From UMGS1279 sp045536815 (GTDB taxonomy: Bacteria; Bacillota; Clostridia; Oscillospirales; Acutalibacteraceae), in contig JAZSOH010000004.1 of the NCBI GenBank assembly GCA_045536815.1, positions 43,319-107,318 of the forward strand: a stretch of 64,000 nucleotides of DNA, given 5' to 3'. The notes under the pieces were generated by a model. It worked only from the letters and a program-made list of their open reading frames with translations, was not told the origin of the DNA and searched no databases. How positions within the stretch are numbered: the first letter of the stretch is position 1; each line of letters begins with the position of its first letter. The position numbers were made by a program, and so were the translations under genes. Positions 7,592-16,213 of this stretch are shown one piece after another.

Positions 7592-10102
7592 TTATTCTTC
7601 GATAGTCTCTACTTCTTCACTTGGGGCCAGAGCCTGTTTTTCAAGCCACTCTGCCTGAGAGATAAGCACCTGCCTTGGCTTAGAACCTTCATAAGGCCCT
7701 ACAACACCAAGCGCTTCCATTTCGTCTACTATCCTTGCCGCTCTTGCATAGCCAAGCTTTAGCCTTCTTTGAAGCAAAGATGTAGAAGCCTGTCCCGCCT
7801 CAATAACACATTCGATAGCCTTTTCTATCATCGGGTCATTATCCGAAGAGGCGGCACCATCGTTTTTGTGGCCTTTTTCTTTTCCTGCGGTGGCAAGAGT
7901 TTCAATAGTATCGCTTATATCCTTATCGTAATCGGCAGTTTTGCCGTTTTTAACGAAGTTAACAACCCTTTCAACCTCAGCGTCGCTAACAAAGCAACCT
8001 TGTATACGGGTGGGCTTATTAGAGCCAACAGGACAAAATAGCATATCACCCTTGCCAAGAAGCTTCTCAGCGCCGCCCATATCTAAAATTGTACGGCTAT
8101 CAATTTGAGAAGAAACCGCAAAAGCAATTCTTGTTGGAACGTTTGCCTTAATAAGACCTGTAACAACGTCAACCGACGGGCGCTGAGTTGCTATAATAAG
8201 GTGCATACCCGCCGCACGAGCCTTTTGCGCAATACGGCAAATAGAATCTTCAACCTCTTTAGGCGCCGTCATCATAAGGTCGGCAAGCTCGTCGATAATA
8301 ATAACGATGTGATACATTTTTTGTAAATCATCGCTCATCTCGGCTAGGTGATTATACCCCTCAAGATTACGTACATCATTCTCGGCAAAAAGACGATAAC
8401 GTTTTTCCATTTCGGTAACCGCCCAGCCAAGAGCACCCGAAGCTTTTCTGGGGTCAGTAACAACCGGCACCAAAAGATGCGGAATTCCGTTATACACACC
8501 AAGCTCAACCACCTTAGGGTCAATCATTAAAAGCCTTACATCGTCGGGAGATGCCTTATAAAGAAGGCTCATAATAATCGAGTTAATACAAACCGATTTA
8601 CCTGAGCCGGTAGAACCCGCAATAAGTCCGTGCGGCATTTTTGCAATATCGGTCATAACGGCATTACCACCTATATCCTTACCAAGCGCAACGGTTAACT
8701 TACTTTTGGCAGCCTTAAAGGAATTTGTTTCTAAAATTTCTTTAATACCAACCATTGAGGTGGCTTTATTTGGAACCTCAATACCTACCGCCGCCTTATT
8801 AGGAATAGGAGCCTCAATACGAACTCCCGCAGTAGCAAGGTTAAGGGCAATATCATCTGCAAGGCCTGTTATTTTGCTGATTTTAACACCAACCGACGGT
8901 TGAAGCTCATACCTTGTAACCGCAGGGCCTCTGCTAACGTCAACTACCCTTGTTTCAACACCAAAGCTTTTTAGCACATTAACAAGATTTTCGGCAGTTG
9001 CCCTTAGTTCTTTTTCGGAAATAGGGCCAAACTTATTTTTATTTTCATTTAAAAGCGAAAGGTCGGGGAATTCGTAAACCTCCTCATACTCTTCGCCCTC
9101 CATAACCTCTTTGGTGAAGGCGTTTGTTTCCTCTTTTACGTTAATCTTTTCGCCATCGTCCATAGTGGCGGTATGTACTGCGTTTTCGTCTGCCGAAATA
9201 TCGGTAGCGTCGCCTGTATCAAGCACCGTTTGTTTAGGATTTTCCTTCGCTCCAAATAGTTTTTTGGAAGCTCTTGTTCTGGTTTTCTTTTCGACTTTTT
9301 CGGTTTCATCTTCTTCGCCAAAATTATAACTATCAATAAGCTTTTGGCCTTTATCCTCTGTTCCAAAATTGTCACCGCTAAAAGCGAATTTTCTTTCATC
9401 AGGGATATCATCAACCGAAACATTTATATTAAATTTTCTTTCCTTATTTCTTTTTTCCTCTTGAGTTGCGGCCTCGGCAATCTGCCTTTGGGTTGAACGA
9501 ACAGGTTTTGAAAGCGCGCGGAAAAACCCTATAAGTGTTGTTCCTGTAATAAGCATTAAAAGAACAAAAATTATAATAAAGATAATTACCGCCGCACCTG
9601 CAGTACCACAAGCAAGACGTATTGGTGTTCCTACCAAAGCGCCAACTGCACCGCCGCTTGCAAGCGACACACCCTTTTCAAATCCAAGCTTTACACACTC
9701 TATAAAGCCTTCACCCTCAGAGGTTGTGAAGATATCAATAACCGCATCTATAAATACAAATAAAAATGCAGTCTCCCAAATTCTTGCCTTTACGGAAAAT
9801 TTCAGCCTATCCATAGCCGCAAAAACGGCAATAACGCCCAAAATTACAGGCAAAGCAAAAACACCTATACCAAAAAGCCCAAATAAAGTATTATGTAGCC
9901 AAAGCCAAGCAGTTTGTCCCTTGATTATTATTAAAAACAAGGTGAGTACGGCAAGGGCAAAAAGCAGTATTGAAGCAGTTTCTTTTCTTCCTCCATAATT
10001 TTCTTTTTGTTTTGTTGGAGTAGCTTTTTTAGACTGTTTCTTTCTGGTAATTTCGGTAGCGCTAGCCGATTTTTTCTTTGGTCCAGTGCGCTTTTGTGCC
10101 AT
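7592..10102 (-). CDS. ftsK: DNA translocase FtsK/SpoIIIE
   Basis: 836 aa motor that pumps chromosomal DNA at the division or sporulation septum. The basic N-terminus is followed by about four membrane helices (roughly residues 42-195), an acidic, charged linker (200-350) and the RecA-like motor. Visible motifs are GSTGSGKSVCINS (Walker A), VRLLMIDPKVVELGVYN and IIIDELADLMM (Walker B). The C-terminal winged-helix gamma domain (SLLQRRLKLGYARAARIVDEM region) reads KOPS-like sites. AGGAGG lies before the ATG. The order tepA, ftsK is the one seen at the B. subtilis spoIIIE locus. Confidence 0.97.
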   Translation of the reverse strand: MAQKRTGPKKKSASATEITRKKQSKKATPTKQKENYGGRKETASILLFALAVLTLFLIIIKGQTAWLWLHNTLFGLFGIGVFALPVILGVIAVFAAMDRLKFSVKARIWETAFLFVFIDAVIDIFTTSEGEGFIECVKLGFEKGVSLASGGAVGALVGTPIRLACGTAGAAVIIFIIIFVLLMLITGTTLIGFFRALSKPVRSTQRQIAEAATQEEKRNKERKFNINVSVDDIPDERKFAFSGDNFGTEDKGQKLIDSYNFGEEDETEKVEKKTRTRASKKLFGAKENPKQTVLDTGDATDISADENAVHTATMDDGEKINVKEETNAFTKEVMEGEEYEEVYEFPDLSLLNENKNKFGPISEKELRATAENLVNVLKSFGVETRVVDVSRGPAVTRYELQPSVGVKISKITGLADDIALNLATAGVRIEAPIPNKAAVGIEVPNKATSMVGIKEILETNSFKAAKSKLTVALGKDIGGNAVMTDIAKMPHGLIAGSTGSGKSVCINSIIMSLLYKASPDDVRLLMIDPKVVELGVYNGIPHLLVPVVTDPRKASGALGWAVTEMEKRYRLFAENDVRNLEGYNHLAEMSDDLQKMYHIVIIIDELADLMMTAPKEVEDSICRIAQKARAAGMHLIIATQRPSVDVVTGLIKANVPTRIAFAVSSQIDSRTILDMGGAEKLLGKGDMLFCPVGSNKPTRIQGCFVSDAEVERVVNFVKNGKTADYDKDISDTIETLATAGKEKGHKNDGAASSDNDPMIEKAIECVIEAGQASTSLLQRRLKLGYARAARIVDEMEALGVVGPYEGSKPRQVLISQAEWLEKQALAPSEEVETIEE

Positions 10103-10187
10103 TTTATAGGCCCTCCTTTTAATTCGAAATTGTAACGCCTCACAAAAATATTTTTCATTTTTTATGTATTGGGGAAGTCCCCCGTAA

Positions 10188-10901
10188 TTATACTTTTTTA
10201 TTTTCTATCAAACCGTAAAGATGCGACAAAGCATCGCAAAGGCTTCCCACCTCGTCGATAAGACCAATTTTTACGGCATCTTCGCCGCAAAGCACCGTTC
10301 CCATATCGGTAGCAAGCTCGCCGGTGTTCATCATAAGCTTTTTTAGTTTTTCGGCGGTGATATTAGAACTTTTTGTGACAAACCCCGTAATTCTTTCCTG
10401 CATTTTTTCAAAGTAATTAAGTGTTTGAGGCACACCTAAAACAAGACCGCTTGTCCTGACAGGATGAATTGTCATAGTAGCCGACGGAACAATAAACGAC
10501 CTGTTGGCAGAAACTGCCAAGGGAACACCAATAGAATGTCCGCCACCAAGAACAAGGGAAACGGTAGGTTTGCTCATACCTGAAATAAGCTCGGCAAGTG
10601 CAAGACCCGCTTCAACGTCGCCGCCTACTGTATTTAAAATAACAAGCATACCCTTAATATCAGGGTCCTCCTCAACCGCAACAAGCTGTGGAATAATATG
10701 CTCATATTTAGTAGACTTGTTTCCCTGAGGAAGCTCAACATGGCCTTCTATTTCACCCGCTATTATAAGGCAATGAATATGGTGCTTACCCTTTGCCGTT
10801 ACGGTGCCCGTTTGTTCAATTTGTTCAAGCTGTTTTTCGGTAACACCCTTTTTATCTGTACCGCTGTTCTTATCATCATTTTTGTTTATATTTGAAAACA
10901 T
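10188..10901 (-). CDS. tepA: ClpP-fold serine protease, TepA/YmfB type
   Basis: 237 aa. After a hydrophilic N-terminal extension (1-35) comes a ClpP/crotonase fold. LNTVGGDVEAGLALAELIS, then GGGHSIGVPLAVSA (Ser nucleophile in GHSIG) and TIHPVRTSG (catalytic His) are visible. TepA proteins are cytosolic or membrane-associated ClpP homologues implicated in B. subtilis in degradation of precursor proteins during secretion or of small spore proteins. The gene lies immediately upstream of ftsK, the same conserved order as tepA-spoIIIE. A good promoter lies about 85 bases upstream of the ATG. Confidence 0.85.
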   Translation of the reverse strand: MFSNINKNDDKNSGTDKKGVTEKQLEQIEQTGTVTAKGKHHIHCLIIAGEIEGHVELPQGNKSTKYEHIIPQLVAVEEDPDIKGMLVILNTVGGDVEAGLALAELISGMSKPTVSLVLGGGHSIGVPLAVSANRSFIVPSATMTIHPVRTSGLVLGVPQTLNYFEKMQERITGFVTKSSNITAEKLKKLMMNTGELATDMGTVLCGEDAVKIGLIDEVGSLCDALSHLYGLIENKKV

Positions 10902-10985
10902 ATTTTTAACACCTCAAGTAACATTTTTAAGTGAGCAAGCGTTAATACATATTGTTTCAAATATAAAGATAGATATACACATTTT

Positions 10986-11014
10986 ATTATACAATTTTTA
11001 CCTTAATAATTCAA
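10986..11014 (-). promoter_or_regulatory. Sigma-A promoter of the tepA-ftsK-ygiQ run
   Basis: Minus strand: TTGAAT (complement of 11009-11014), 17 bases, TATAAT (complement of 10986-10991). Confidence 0.7.
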
Positions 11015-11029
11015 GAGATTTTTAACTAA

Positions 11030-11068
11030 AAAAGCAAAAAAACTGCCACCTTTTAAACAGGTGGCAGT
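11030..11068 (-). terminator. Terminator of yebC
   Basis: ACTGCCACC pairs with GGTGGCAGT (11042-11050 with 11060-11068); a T-rich tract follows on the minus strand. Confidence 0.85.
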
Positions 11069-11082
11069 GCATATATTTCTTA

Positions 11083-11814
11083 TTATTCTTCAGGCATCTC
11101 CCAGTTGTGCCAAATATCCTGAACATCATCGTTTTCTTCTAAAATATCTATAAGCTTTTCCATTTTAACTACGTCATCAGGATTATCCAAAACTGTTGTG
11201 GTAGTAGGTACGTAAGCAACCTCAGCAGAAAGGACAGAGTAACCTGCTTGTTCCAAAGCATCTCTTACTGCACCAAGGTCGTTAGGACCTGTAACAATCT
11301 CAAAAACACCGTCTTCTGCGCTAAAGTCTTCTGCACCCGCTTCAAGAGCTGCTTCCATTACGGTATCTTCATCAAGACCCTCAGAATCAATAGTAATTAC
11401 GCCTTGGCGGTTGAACATAAACATAACCGAGCCGGGTTGTCCCATATTTCCGCCGAACTTATCGAAATAATGCCTTAAATCGCCGGCAGTACGGTTACGG
11501 TTATCGGTTAAGGTTTCAACGATAACAGCAACACCCGAAGGACCATAACCCTCATAAACTATATCCTCATAGTTACTCGAATCGCCCTCGCCTGCGGCTT
11601 TTTTAATAATTCTTTCGATATTATCATTAGGCACGTTAGCAGCTTTTGCCTTTGCAATTACGTCCTTTAGTTTTGAGTTAACATTGGGATCGGGACCGCC
11701 TGATTTAACAACAACCGCAAGTTCTCTACCAATTTTGGTGAACACCTTTGCTCTTTGTTGGTCTGTCTTTTCCTTTTTTCTCTTAATTGTGCTCCATTTG
11801 GAATGTCCTGACAT
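11083..11814 (-). CDS. yebC: YebC/PmpR family regulatory protein
   Basis: 243 aa, with the signature N-terminus SGHSKWSTIKRKKEKTDQQR and the three-domain YebC layout, including YEGYGPSGVAVIVETLTDNR near residue 88. Family members have been described as transcriptional regulators and, more recently, as translation factors that help ribosomes at difficult sequences. This sequence alone does not decide between them. AAGGAG precedes the ATG. It lies 15 bases after the gene for a membrane-anchored protein and is followed by a terminator, so the two form a small operon. Confidence 0.95.
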   Translation of the reverse strand: MSGHSKWSTIKRKKEKTDQQRAKVFTKIGRELAVVVKSGGPDPNVNSKLKDVIAKAKAANVPNDNIERIIKKAAGEGDSSNYEDIVYEGYGPSGVAVIVETLTDNRNRTAGDLRHYFDKFGGNMGQPGSVMFMFNRQGVITIDSEGLDEDTVMEAALEAGAEDFSAEDGVFEIVTGPNDLGAVRDALEQAGYSVLSAEVAYVPTTTTVLDNPDDVVKMEKLIDILEENDDVQDIWHNWEMPEE

Positions 11815-11829
11815 TTTTTATTCTCCTTT

Positions 11830-12495
11830 TCAGTTATATGCCCTTATAATATTTTGAATAATTTTATCTGCCCTTGCAACACACTCATCAATATTACCGC
11901 TGTTTTCTATGAGTGTGCCCTTTACAATTCGTCTTGTAAGCAAAAGCTCATTTGGCCACTTATAGCTTGAATCGAAGCCTTTTTTTGCATTTTCATAAAA
12001 CGCTGTATCTGAAAGAGGAAAATATTTTCCGTTTTCTTTTGAAAGCTCTAAATCCTCTGCAAAACCGTTTTTAAAGACCTTCTCAAGCCAATCGAAGCAG
12101 GCCTTATCCATTAAAAAGATTAAGATATTTTCTTCCTTCATAGCGATTGATTGAATTTTTTGCCTTTTGCCTTCAATAATTTGACGCGCGCTATCTTTCT
12201 CACTAAAAGAGCAGTCAATAATATTTATATTTATCTCACCGTCGCCGTTTTCATCTTCCAGGTGCTTTATAAGTTCATTTTTTATACCCTCAATTTGAGT
12301 AGGCACCATTTCGACCGATGAAGTTGCCAAAACAAACTGATAATCGTAATCGACACGCGACGCACACTGAGTAACGCTTACCACCAACGCAAAAGCAACT
12401 ACAATACAGACGATAGTATGATATTTATAGTAATACCAAAAATTTTCAAGCCACTGCCTAAGCTTATTTGGCTTAGAACTTTTTTTATTTTCCAT
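11830..12495 (-). CDS. Uncharacterised single-pass membrane protein
   Basis: About 221 aa. A basic, aromatic N-terminus (KLRQWLENFWYYYKYHTI) runs into one membrane helix (about 28-48), followed by an extracytoplasmic domain of about 170 residues. A Cys follows the helix (VTQCASR), but the context is not a clean lipobox. The DENGDGEININIID segment could bind a metal ion. I see no enzyme motif. The same WLENFWYxYKxHT-type membrane-entry motif seems familiar from hypothetical proteins of gut Clostridia, from memory. The start is taken as the second ATG, with AAGGA nine bases upstream, because the first ATG abuts the ribosome site. It is co-transcribed with yebC. Confidence 0.7.
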   Translation of the reverse strand: MENKKSSKPNKLRQWLENFWYYYKYHTIVCIVVAFALVVSVTQCASRVDYDYQFVLATSSVEMVPTQIEGIKNELIKHLEDENGDGEININIIDCSFSEKDSARQIIEGKRQKIQSIAMKEENILIFLMDKACFDWLEKVFKNGFAEDLELSKENGKYFPLSDTAFYENAKKGFDSSYKWPNELLLTRRIVKGTLIENSGNIDECVARADKIIQNIIRAYN

Positions 12496-12524
12496 TAAAT
12501 TCATTCCTTTTTAATTACCAAAAT

Positions 12525-12553
12525 ATTATAACACCATTCCTTGCCTTTTTCAA
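12525..12553 (-). promoter_or_regulatory. Sigma-A promoter of the membrane protein-yebC operon
   Basis: Minus strand: TTGAAA (complement of 12548-12553), 17 bases, TATAAT (complement of 12525-12530). Confidence 0.75.
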
Positions 12554-12679
12554 TAGGTTCCAAAACATTTTACAATTTGTCAAATTTTTAAAACCCGCGT
12601 TTTGAATAAAGATTTATATTTAGACAAAAATATAAATAACATCAAATGAAAGGAATGGAGCAAAGCTCTCGCGAATAAT

Positions 12680-13381
12680 ATGAAAAAGGATAGATTAAAT
12701 AAATTTTTAAACGGCAAAGGATTTTATGTTGCCCTTGGTATTTGCCTTATTGCAATAGGTTTTTCGGCTTGGAGCGGTTATTCGGCCTTTAAGGCTACCG
12801 ATGGTGATAAGCATACCGAAAACGATAGCAGCCTTATTATAACACCTTCCAGCAGTGCCCAACAAAATAGTGAAGCCTTGGTTAATGAAGAAAAAGAAGA
12901 CATTAAATACGAAAGCGACACCGAATCGGCAGAGCCTGTGGAAAGCGCTACTAAAGCAGAAGCCCCTGCGGCAAAATACTTTCTTTATCCCGTAAACGGA
13001 GAAATTATAAAGGATTTTTCTGACACCGAGCTTCAGTTTTCGCTAACCTACAACGATATGAGACTTCACACCGGAATTGATATTGCCGCCGACCTTAAAA
13101 CTGCAGTAAACTCTTCGGGAGACGGAACAGTAATTTTCGCAGGCAAAGATGAGCTTTTAGGCTACACTGTTAAAATCGACCACGGCAACAATATTACCGC
13201 AGTTTATGCCGGCCTTAGCGAGGCTCTAAAAGTAAAAGAAGGCGACATAGTAACTAGTGGAACCAACATCGGTTCAATAGGTGTTGTAACAAGCGAATGT
13301 GTTGATGCGCCCCATCTTCATTTAGAATTTTACGACAACTCTCTACCCGTTTCTCCTCTTTCTCTTTTATCAGATAACTAA
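12680..13381 (+). CDS. M23 (LytM) family metallopeptidase, SpoIIQ-like
   Basis: 233 aa. The short cytoplasmic N-terminus ends in GKGFYVALGICLIAIGFSAW, one membrane helix, followed by a low-complexity acidic linker (50-98) and a C-terminal LytM domain. The zinc and catalytic motifs RLHTGIDIA (HxxxD) and APHLHLEF (HxH) are intact. The FYVAL membrane-entry motif and single M23 domain resemble SpoIIQ, the forespore membrane protein that joins SpoIIIAH during engulfment. Clostridial SpoIIQ keeps the catalytic His, unlike B. subtilis. It could instead be a vegetative cell-wall hydrolase. AAAGGAATGGAG is 20-30 bases upstream, so the ribosome site is weak. Confidence 0.8.
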   Translation: MKKDRLNKFLNGKGFYVALGICLIAIGFSAWSGYSAFKATDGDKHTENDSSLIITPSSSAQQNSEALVNEEKEDIKYESDTESAEPVESATKAEAPAAKYFLYPVNGEIIKDFSDTELQFSLTYNDMRLHTGIDIAADLKTAVNSSGDGTVIFAGKDELLGYTVKIDHGNNITAVYAGLSEALKVKEGDIVTSGTNIGSIGVVTSECVDAPHLHLEFYDNSLPVSPLSLLSDN

Positions 13382-13406
13382 TCCTGCCTCCGCCATCGTT
13401 TAGAGG

Positions 13407-13450
13407 CAAAAAAATTCCCCCGCCTTTTTTAAAAAGACGGGGGAATTTTT
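13407..13450. terminator. Bidirectional terminator between the M23 gene and the EF-G paralogue
   Basis: AAAATTCCCCC pairs with GGGGGAATTTT; internal CGCC/GACG partial pairing; T runs on both sides. It lies between convergent genes. Confidence 0.88.
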
Positions 13451-13483
13451 ATGGGGTTCCCAAAGAGGAATATCTTTTATGTT

Positions 13484-15511
13484 TTATTCTTTATTTGCCT
13501 TGGCTTTTTCTATAATTTTCGCCTGTACAGGTGCGGGAGCGTCTTCATACCTTGCAAATTCTAAAGTAAAGAAGCCTCTACCCTGAGTTATAGAACGCAT
13601 AGCAGTTGAAAAATCGCCCATTTCGGCCATCGGCACTTCTGCCATAACCTCTTGCCTATGACCTGCTATCGGGTTCATACCAATAACTCTGCCACGGCGT
13701 TTATTTATGTCACCAATTACATCGCCCAAATTATCGTCATCAACAGTAGCGGTAAGGGTTCCAATAGGCTCTAAAATAGTTGGCGATGCGTTTGGAATAC
13801 CCTCTCTGAAGGCTATACCTGCTGCCGTTTTAAATGCCATTTCGGAAGAATCAACAGGGTGATAAGAGCCATCAACCAAAACTGCCTTAACGCCAACCAT
13901 TGGATATCCCGCCAAAACGCCGTGAGCCATCGAATCCAAAAGACCCTTTTCAACTGCAGGGAAGAAGTTTTTGGGAACCGCGCCGCCGAAAACCTTTTCC
14001 TCGAACTGGAGGCCTTCACTATCACAGGGCGAAAACTCAATCCAAACATCGCCGAACTGACCATGTCCACCCGACTGTTTTTTATGTCTTCCCTGTACCT
14101 TAACAGGTTTTCTTATAGTCTCGCGATAAGCAACGGCAGGTTCTTTTAAATCAACCTCTACGCCGAATTTATTTTTAAGTTTTGATACAATAACATCAAG
14201 ATGTTGTTCACCAAGACCGGACAAAACCGACTCTTTTGTTTCAGGGTCAACCTTAAATGTAACGGTTGGGTCTTCTTCGGCAAGGCGCATAAGACCTGAA
14301 GCAATTTTTTCTTCTTCGCCCTTTTTCTTAGGATAAACCGCCATTGAAAGGCTAGGAGCGGGGAAGGGAACAATATCTGCCGAAACCTCTTTACCTGTAT
14401 AAAGGGTATCGCCCGTAATAACATTACCAAGCTTTGAAGCGCAACCAATATCGCCCGCCGTAATTACTGCGGCATCCTCTTGCTTTCCGCCACAAATATA
14501 CTGTACCTTTGAAAGACGCTCTTCCTCGCCTGTTCTTGAAACCTTAAGCTTCATATCGCCTTTTATCTCGCCCGAAAGTACCTTAAAGTATGAAAGCTTT
14601 CCAACAAACGGGTCGGCAATTGTTTTGAAAACAACTGCGGCGGCATCCGCCGATGCATCACATTTAATAGCACCCTCTTTATCAGTAGGAGAAGGCAAAA
14701 TCTCGGTTAAAATATCCATAAGCGGAACAATTCCGTGTCCAAGCTGACCAACACCGCTAAACACAGGACAAATATCACCCGAGAGAACACCTTTTTTAAG
14801 CCCGCATAAAATTTCTTGCTCAGTAAACTCTTCGCCCGAGAAGTATTTTTCCATAAGTTCTTCATCGGCGGAAGCAACCGCTTCAACCATCATACTTTTC
14901 ATAGCTGTAACATTATCATCAAATACGGCAGGAACTTCTTTTGCCACTGTTCCATCAAATGTGTAGCCCTTACCGTTTATAAGGTTAACATAAGAAACAA
15001 CATGGTCACCCTCGCAAACAGGAACAAAAACGGGGCAAATAACTGCGCCGTAATGTGCAACCAAAATGGAAACTATGCGGTAAAAATGGGCATGATTTGA
15101 ATCTAACTTAGAAACGAAAAATGCAATAGCTTTTCCGTACTCTTTCGCTGTTTCAAAAGCCTGCTCGGCGCCAACAGTAAGACCGGATTTGCCCGAAAGT
15201 ACTATAAGCGCTGACTCAGCCGCAGTAAGAGCTTCACTTTTTCCTGCCGCAAAATCAAAAAGGCCGGGGGCATCAAGAAGATTAAATTTATGTTCCTTCC
15301 ACTCAACAGGGTAAGCCGCCGTTAAAACAGAGGTCCCTCTTTTTTTCTCCTCAGCATCAAAATTAAGTAGCGATGTGCCTTCGGAAGTTTTACCAATTCT
15401 ATCGCTTTTCCCTGCTGCAAAAATTATTGCGTCAGCAACGGTAGTTTTTCCTGAATTGGCATGGCCAAGCAAGGCAACATTTTTGATTTTTTGAGTAGAA
15501 AACTGTTTCAT
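13484..15511 (-). CDS. Elongation factor G-like GTPase (EF-G paralogue)
   Basis: 675 aa with EF-G domains I to V. G1 is GHANSGKT, G3 is DAPG, and the usual NKxD specificity loop reads SKLD. Domain II, domain III and domain IV (GHGQFGDVWIEF, FPAVEKGLLDSM) and domain V follow. It is shorter than canonical EF-G, and the changed G1 and G4 loops place it in the FusA2-like side group common in Firmicutes, of uncertain role, perhaps ribosome recycling, rescue or stress-time translocation. It is transcribed alone from its own promoter; no rpsL, rpsG or tufA is near, unlike the main fusA. Confidence 0.9.
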   Translation of the reverse strand: MKQFSTQKIKNVALLGHANSGKTTVADAIIFAAGKSDRIGKTSEGTSLLNFDAEEKKRGTSVLTAAYPVEWKEHKFNLLDAPGLFDFAAGKSEALTAAESALIVLSGKSGLTVGAEQAFETAKEYGKAIAFFVSKLDSNHAHFYRIVSILVAHYGAVICPVFVPVCEGDHVVSYVNLINGKGYTFDGTVAKEVPAVFDDNVTAMKSMMVEAVASADEELMEKYFSGEEFTEQEILCGLKKGVLSGDICPVFSGVGQLGHGIVPLMDILTEILPSPTDKEGAIKCDASADAAAVVFKTIADPFVGKLSYFKVLSGEIKGDMKLKVSRTGEEERLSKVQYICGGKQEDAAVITAGDIGCASKLGNVITGDTLYTGKEVSADIVPFPAPSLSMAVYPKKKGEEEKIASGLMRLAEEDPTVTFKVDPETKESVLSGLGEQHLDVIVSKLKNKFGVEVDLKEPAVAYRETIRKPVKVQGRHKKQSGGHGQFGDVWIEFSPCDSEGLQFEEKVFGGAVPKNFFPAVEKGLLDSMAHGVLAGYPMVGVKAVLVDGSYHPVDSSEMAFKTAAGIAFREGIPNASPTILEPIGTLTATVDDDNLGDVIGDINKRRGRVIGMNPIAGHRQEVMAEVPMAEMGDFSTAMRSITQGRGFFTLEFARYEDAPAPVQAKIIEKAKANKE

Positions 15512-15583
15512 TATGGAACCCCATTTCTTATAAAATATATAAATAATAAATTGAAAATTACTAGCAACCTATTAATTACAATA

Positions 15584-15612
15584 ATTTTACCATACTTTTT
15601 TGTGGTTTTCAA
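15584..15612 (-). promoter_or_regulatory. Sigma-A promoter of the EF-G paralogue
   Basis: Minus strand: TTGAAA (complement of 15607-15612), 17 bases, TAAAAT (complement of 15584-15589), preceded by a TATGG extended element. Confidence 0.7.
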
Positions 15613-15664
15613 CTAAATTTTTTAATCTTTTTTGATTTTTTTGTTAATTTTTTATATGTTTTCG

Positions 15665-15696
15665 CAAAAAAATACCGCCGCTAAAATAAGCGGCGG
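15665..15696 (-). terminator. Terminator of the small P-loop ATPase gene
   Basis: CCGCCGCT pairs with AGCGGCGG (15675-15682 with 15689-15696), loop of six; a run of T follows on the minus strand. Confidence 0.85.
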
Positions 15697-15718
15697 CAAC
15701 TTTTAATATTTCTAAGTA

Positions 15719-16135
15719 TTAGATTTTTTCTGCTACTTCGAAAATTCTTGCAGGCAAATCTTCCTCAGCGCAAGAAACTGTAAAGATGTAGTTGGTATTG
15801 CTTTCTTCAGCTGCAGCAGAAAGTCTCTCAAAGAAATCTGCCAATGCCTCATAATCTCTTACACCAAGTCTAAGAGTAGCATCTACAAAAATATCAGTTA
15901 CGTCGTGGTTGGAAGAATGAATTCCGCAAAGAAGCGCATAAAGTTCACCGTAGCCACTAATTCCGTATGCTTCAGCATCAATAAGACGAGCCTTATGAGT
16001 GATGCTATATGTTAGGGTATCTCCCTTTTCTACGCAAACAACATTGCCCTTGCTAGACTCGGCAGTAGTATTTACCAAGTCAATAAGTTTTTTTGTTTTG
16101 CCCGAGCCTTTGTTTCCGATAATGAGTTTAATCAT
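15719..16135 (-). CDS. Small P-loop ATP-binding protein
   Basis: 138 aa. The N-terminal Walker A motif is IIGNKGSGKTKK. A probable Walker B strand, DIFVDATLRLG, follows near residue 83. No further domain is present, so it is a minimal P-loop protein; database entries for such proteins are usually just ATP-binding protein or PilT-like. I cannot assign a substrate. A strong AAGGAGTG site precedes the ATG. It lies 78 bases after pgi on the same strand with no clear terminator between, so the two are probably co-transcribed. Confidence 0.75.
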   Translation of the reverse strand: MIKLIIGNKGSGKTKKLIDLVNTTAESSKGNVVCVEKGDTLTYSITHKARLIDAEAYGISGYGELYALLCGIHSSNHDVTDIFVDATLRLGVRDYEALADFFERLSAAAEESNTNYIFTVSCAEEDLPARIFEVAEKI

Positions 16136-16213
16136 AGTTTGTCACTCCTTGTTTTTTTTGGAGAAAATCTCCTTATAAAACCGCTTTGCTCTTTGCAAGC
16201 GATGATATACATT

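Noticed and set aside
10102..10187. A terminator between tepA and ftsK
   Set aside because: The GGGG/CCCC pairing near 10170 is short and lacks a T run; co-transcription is more likely.
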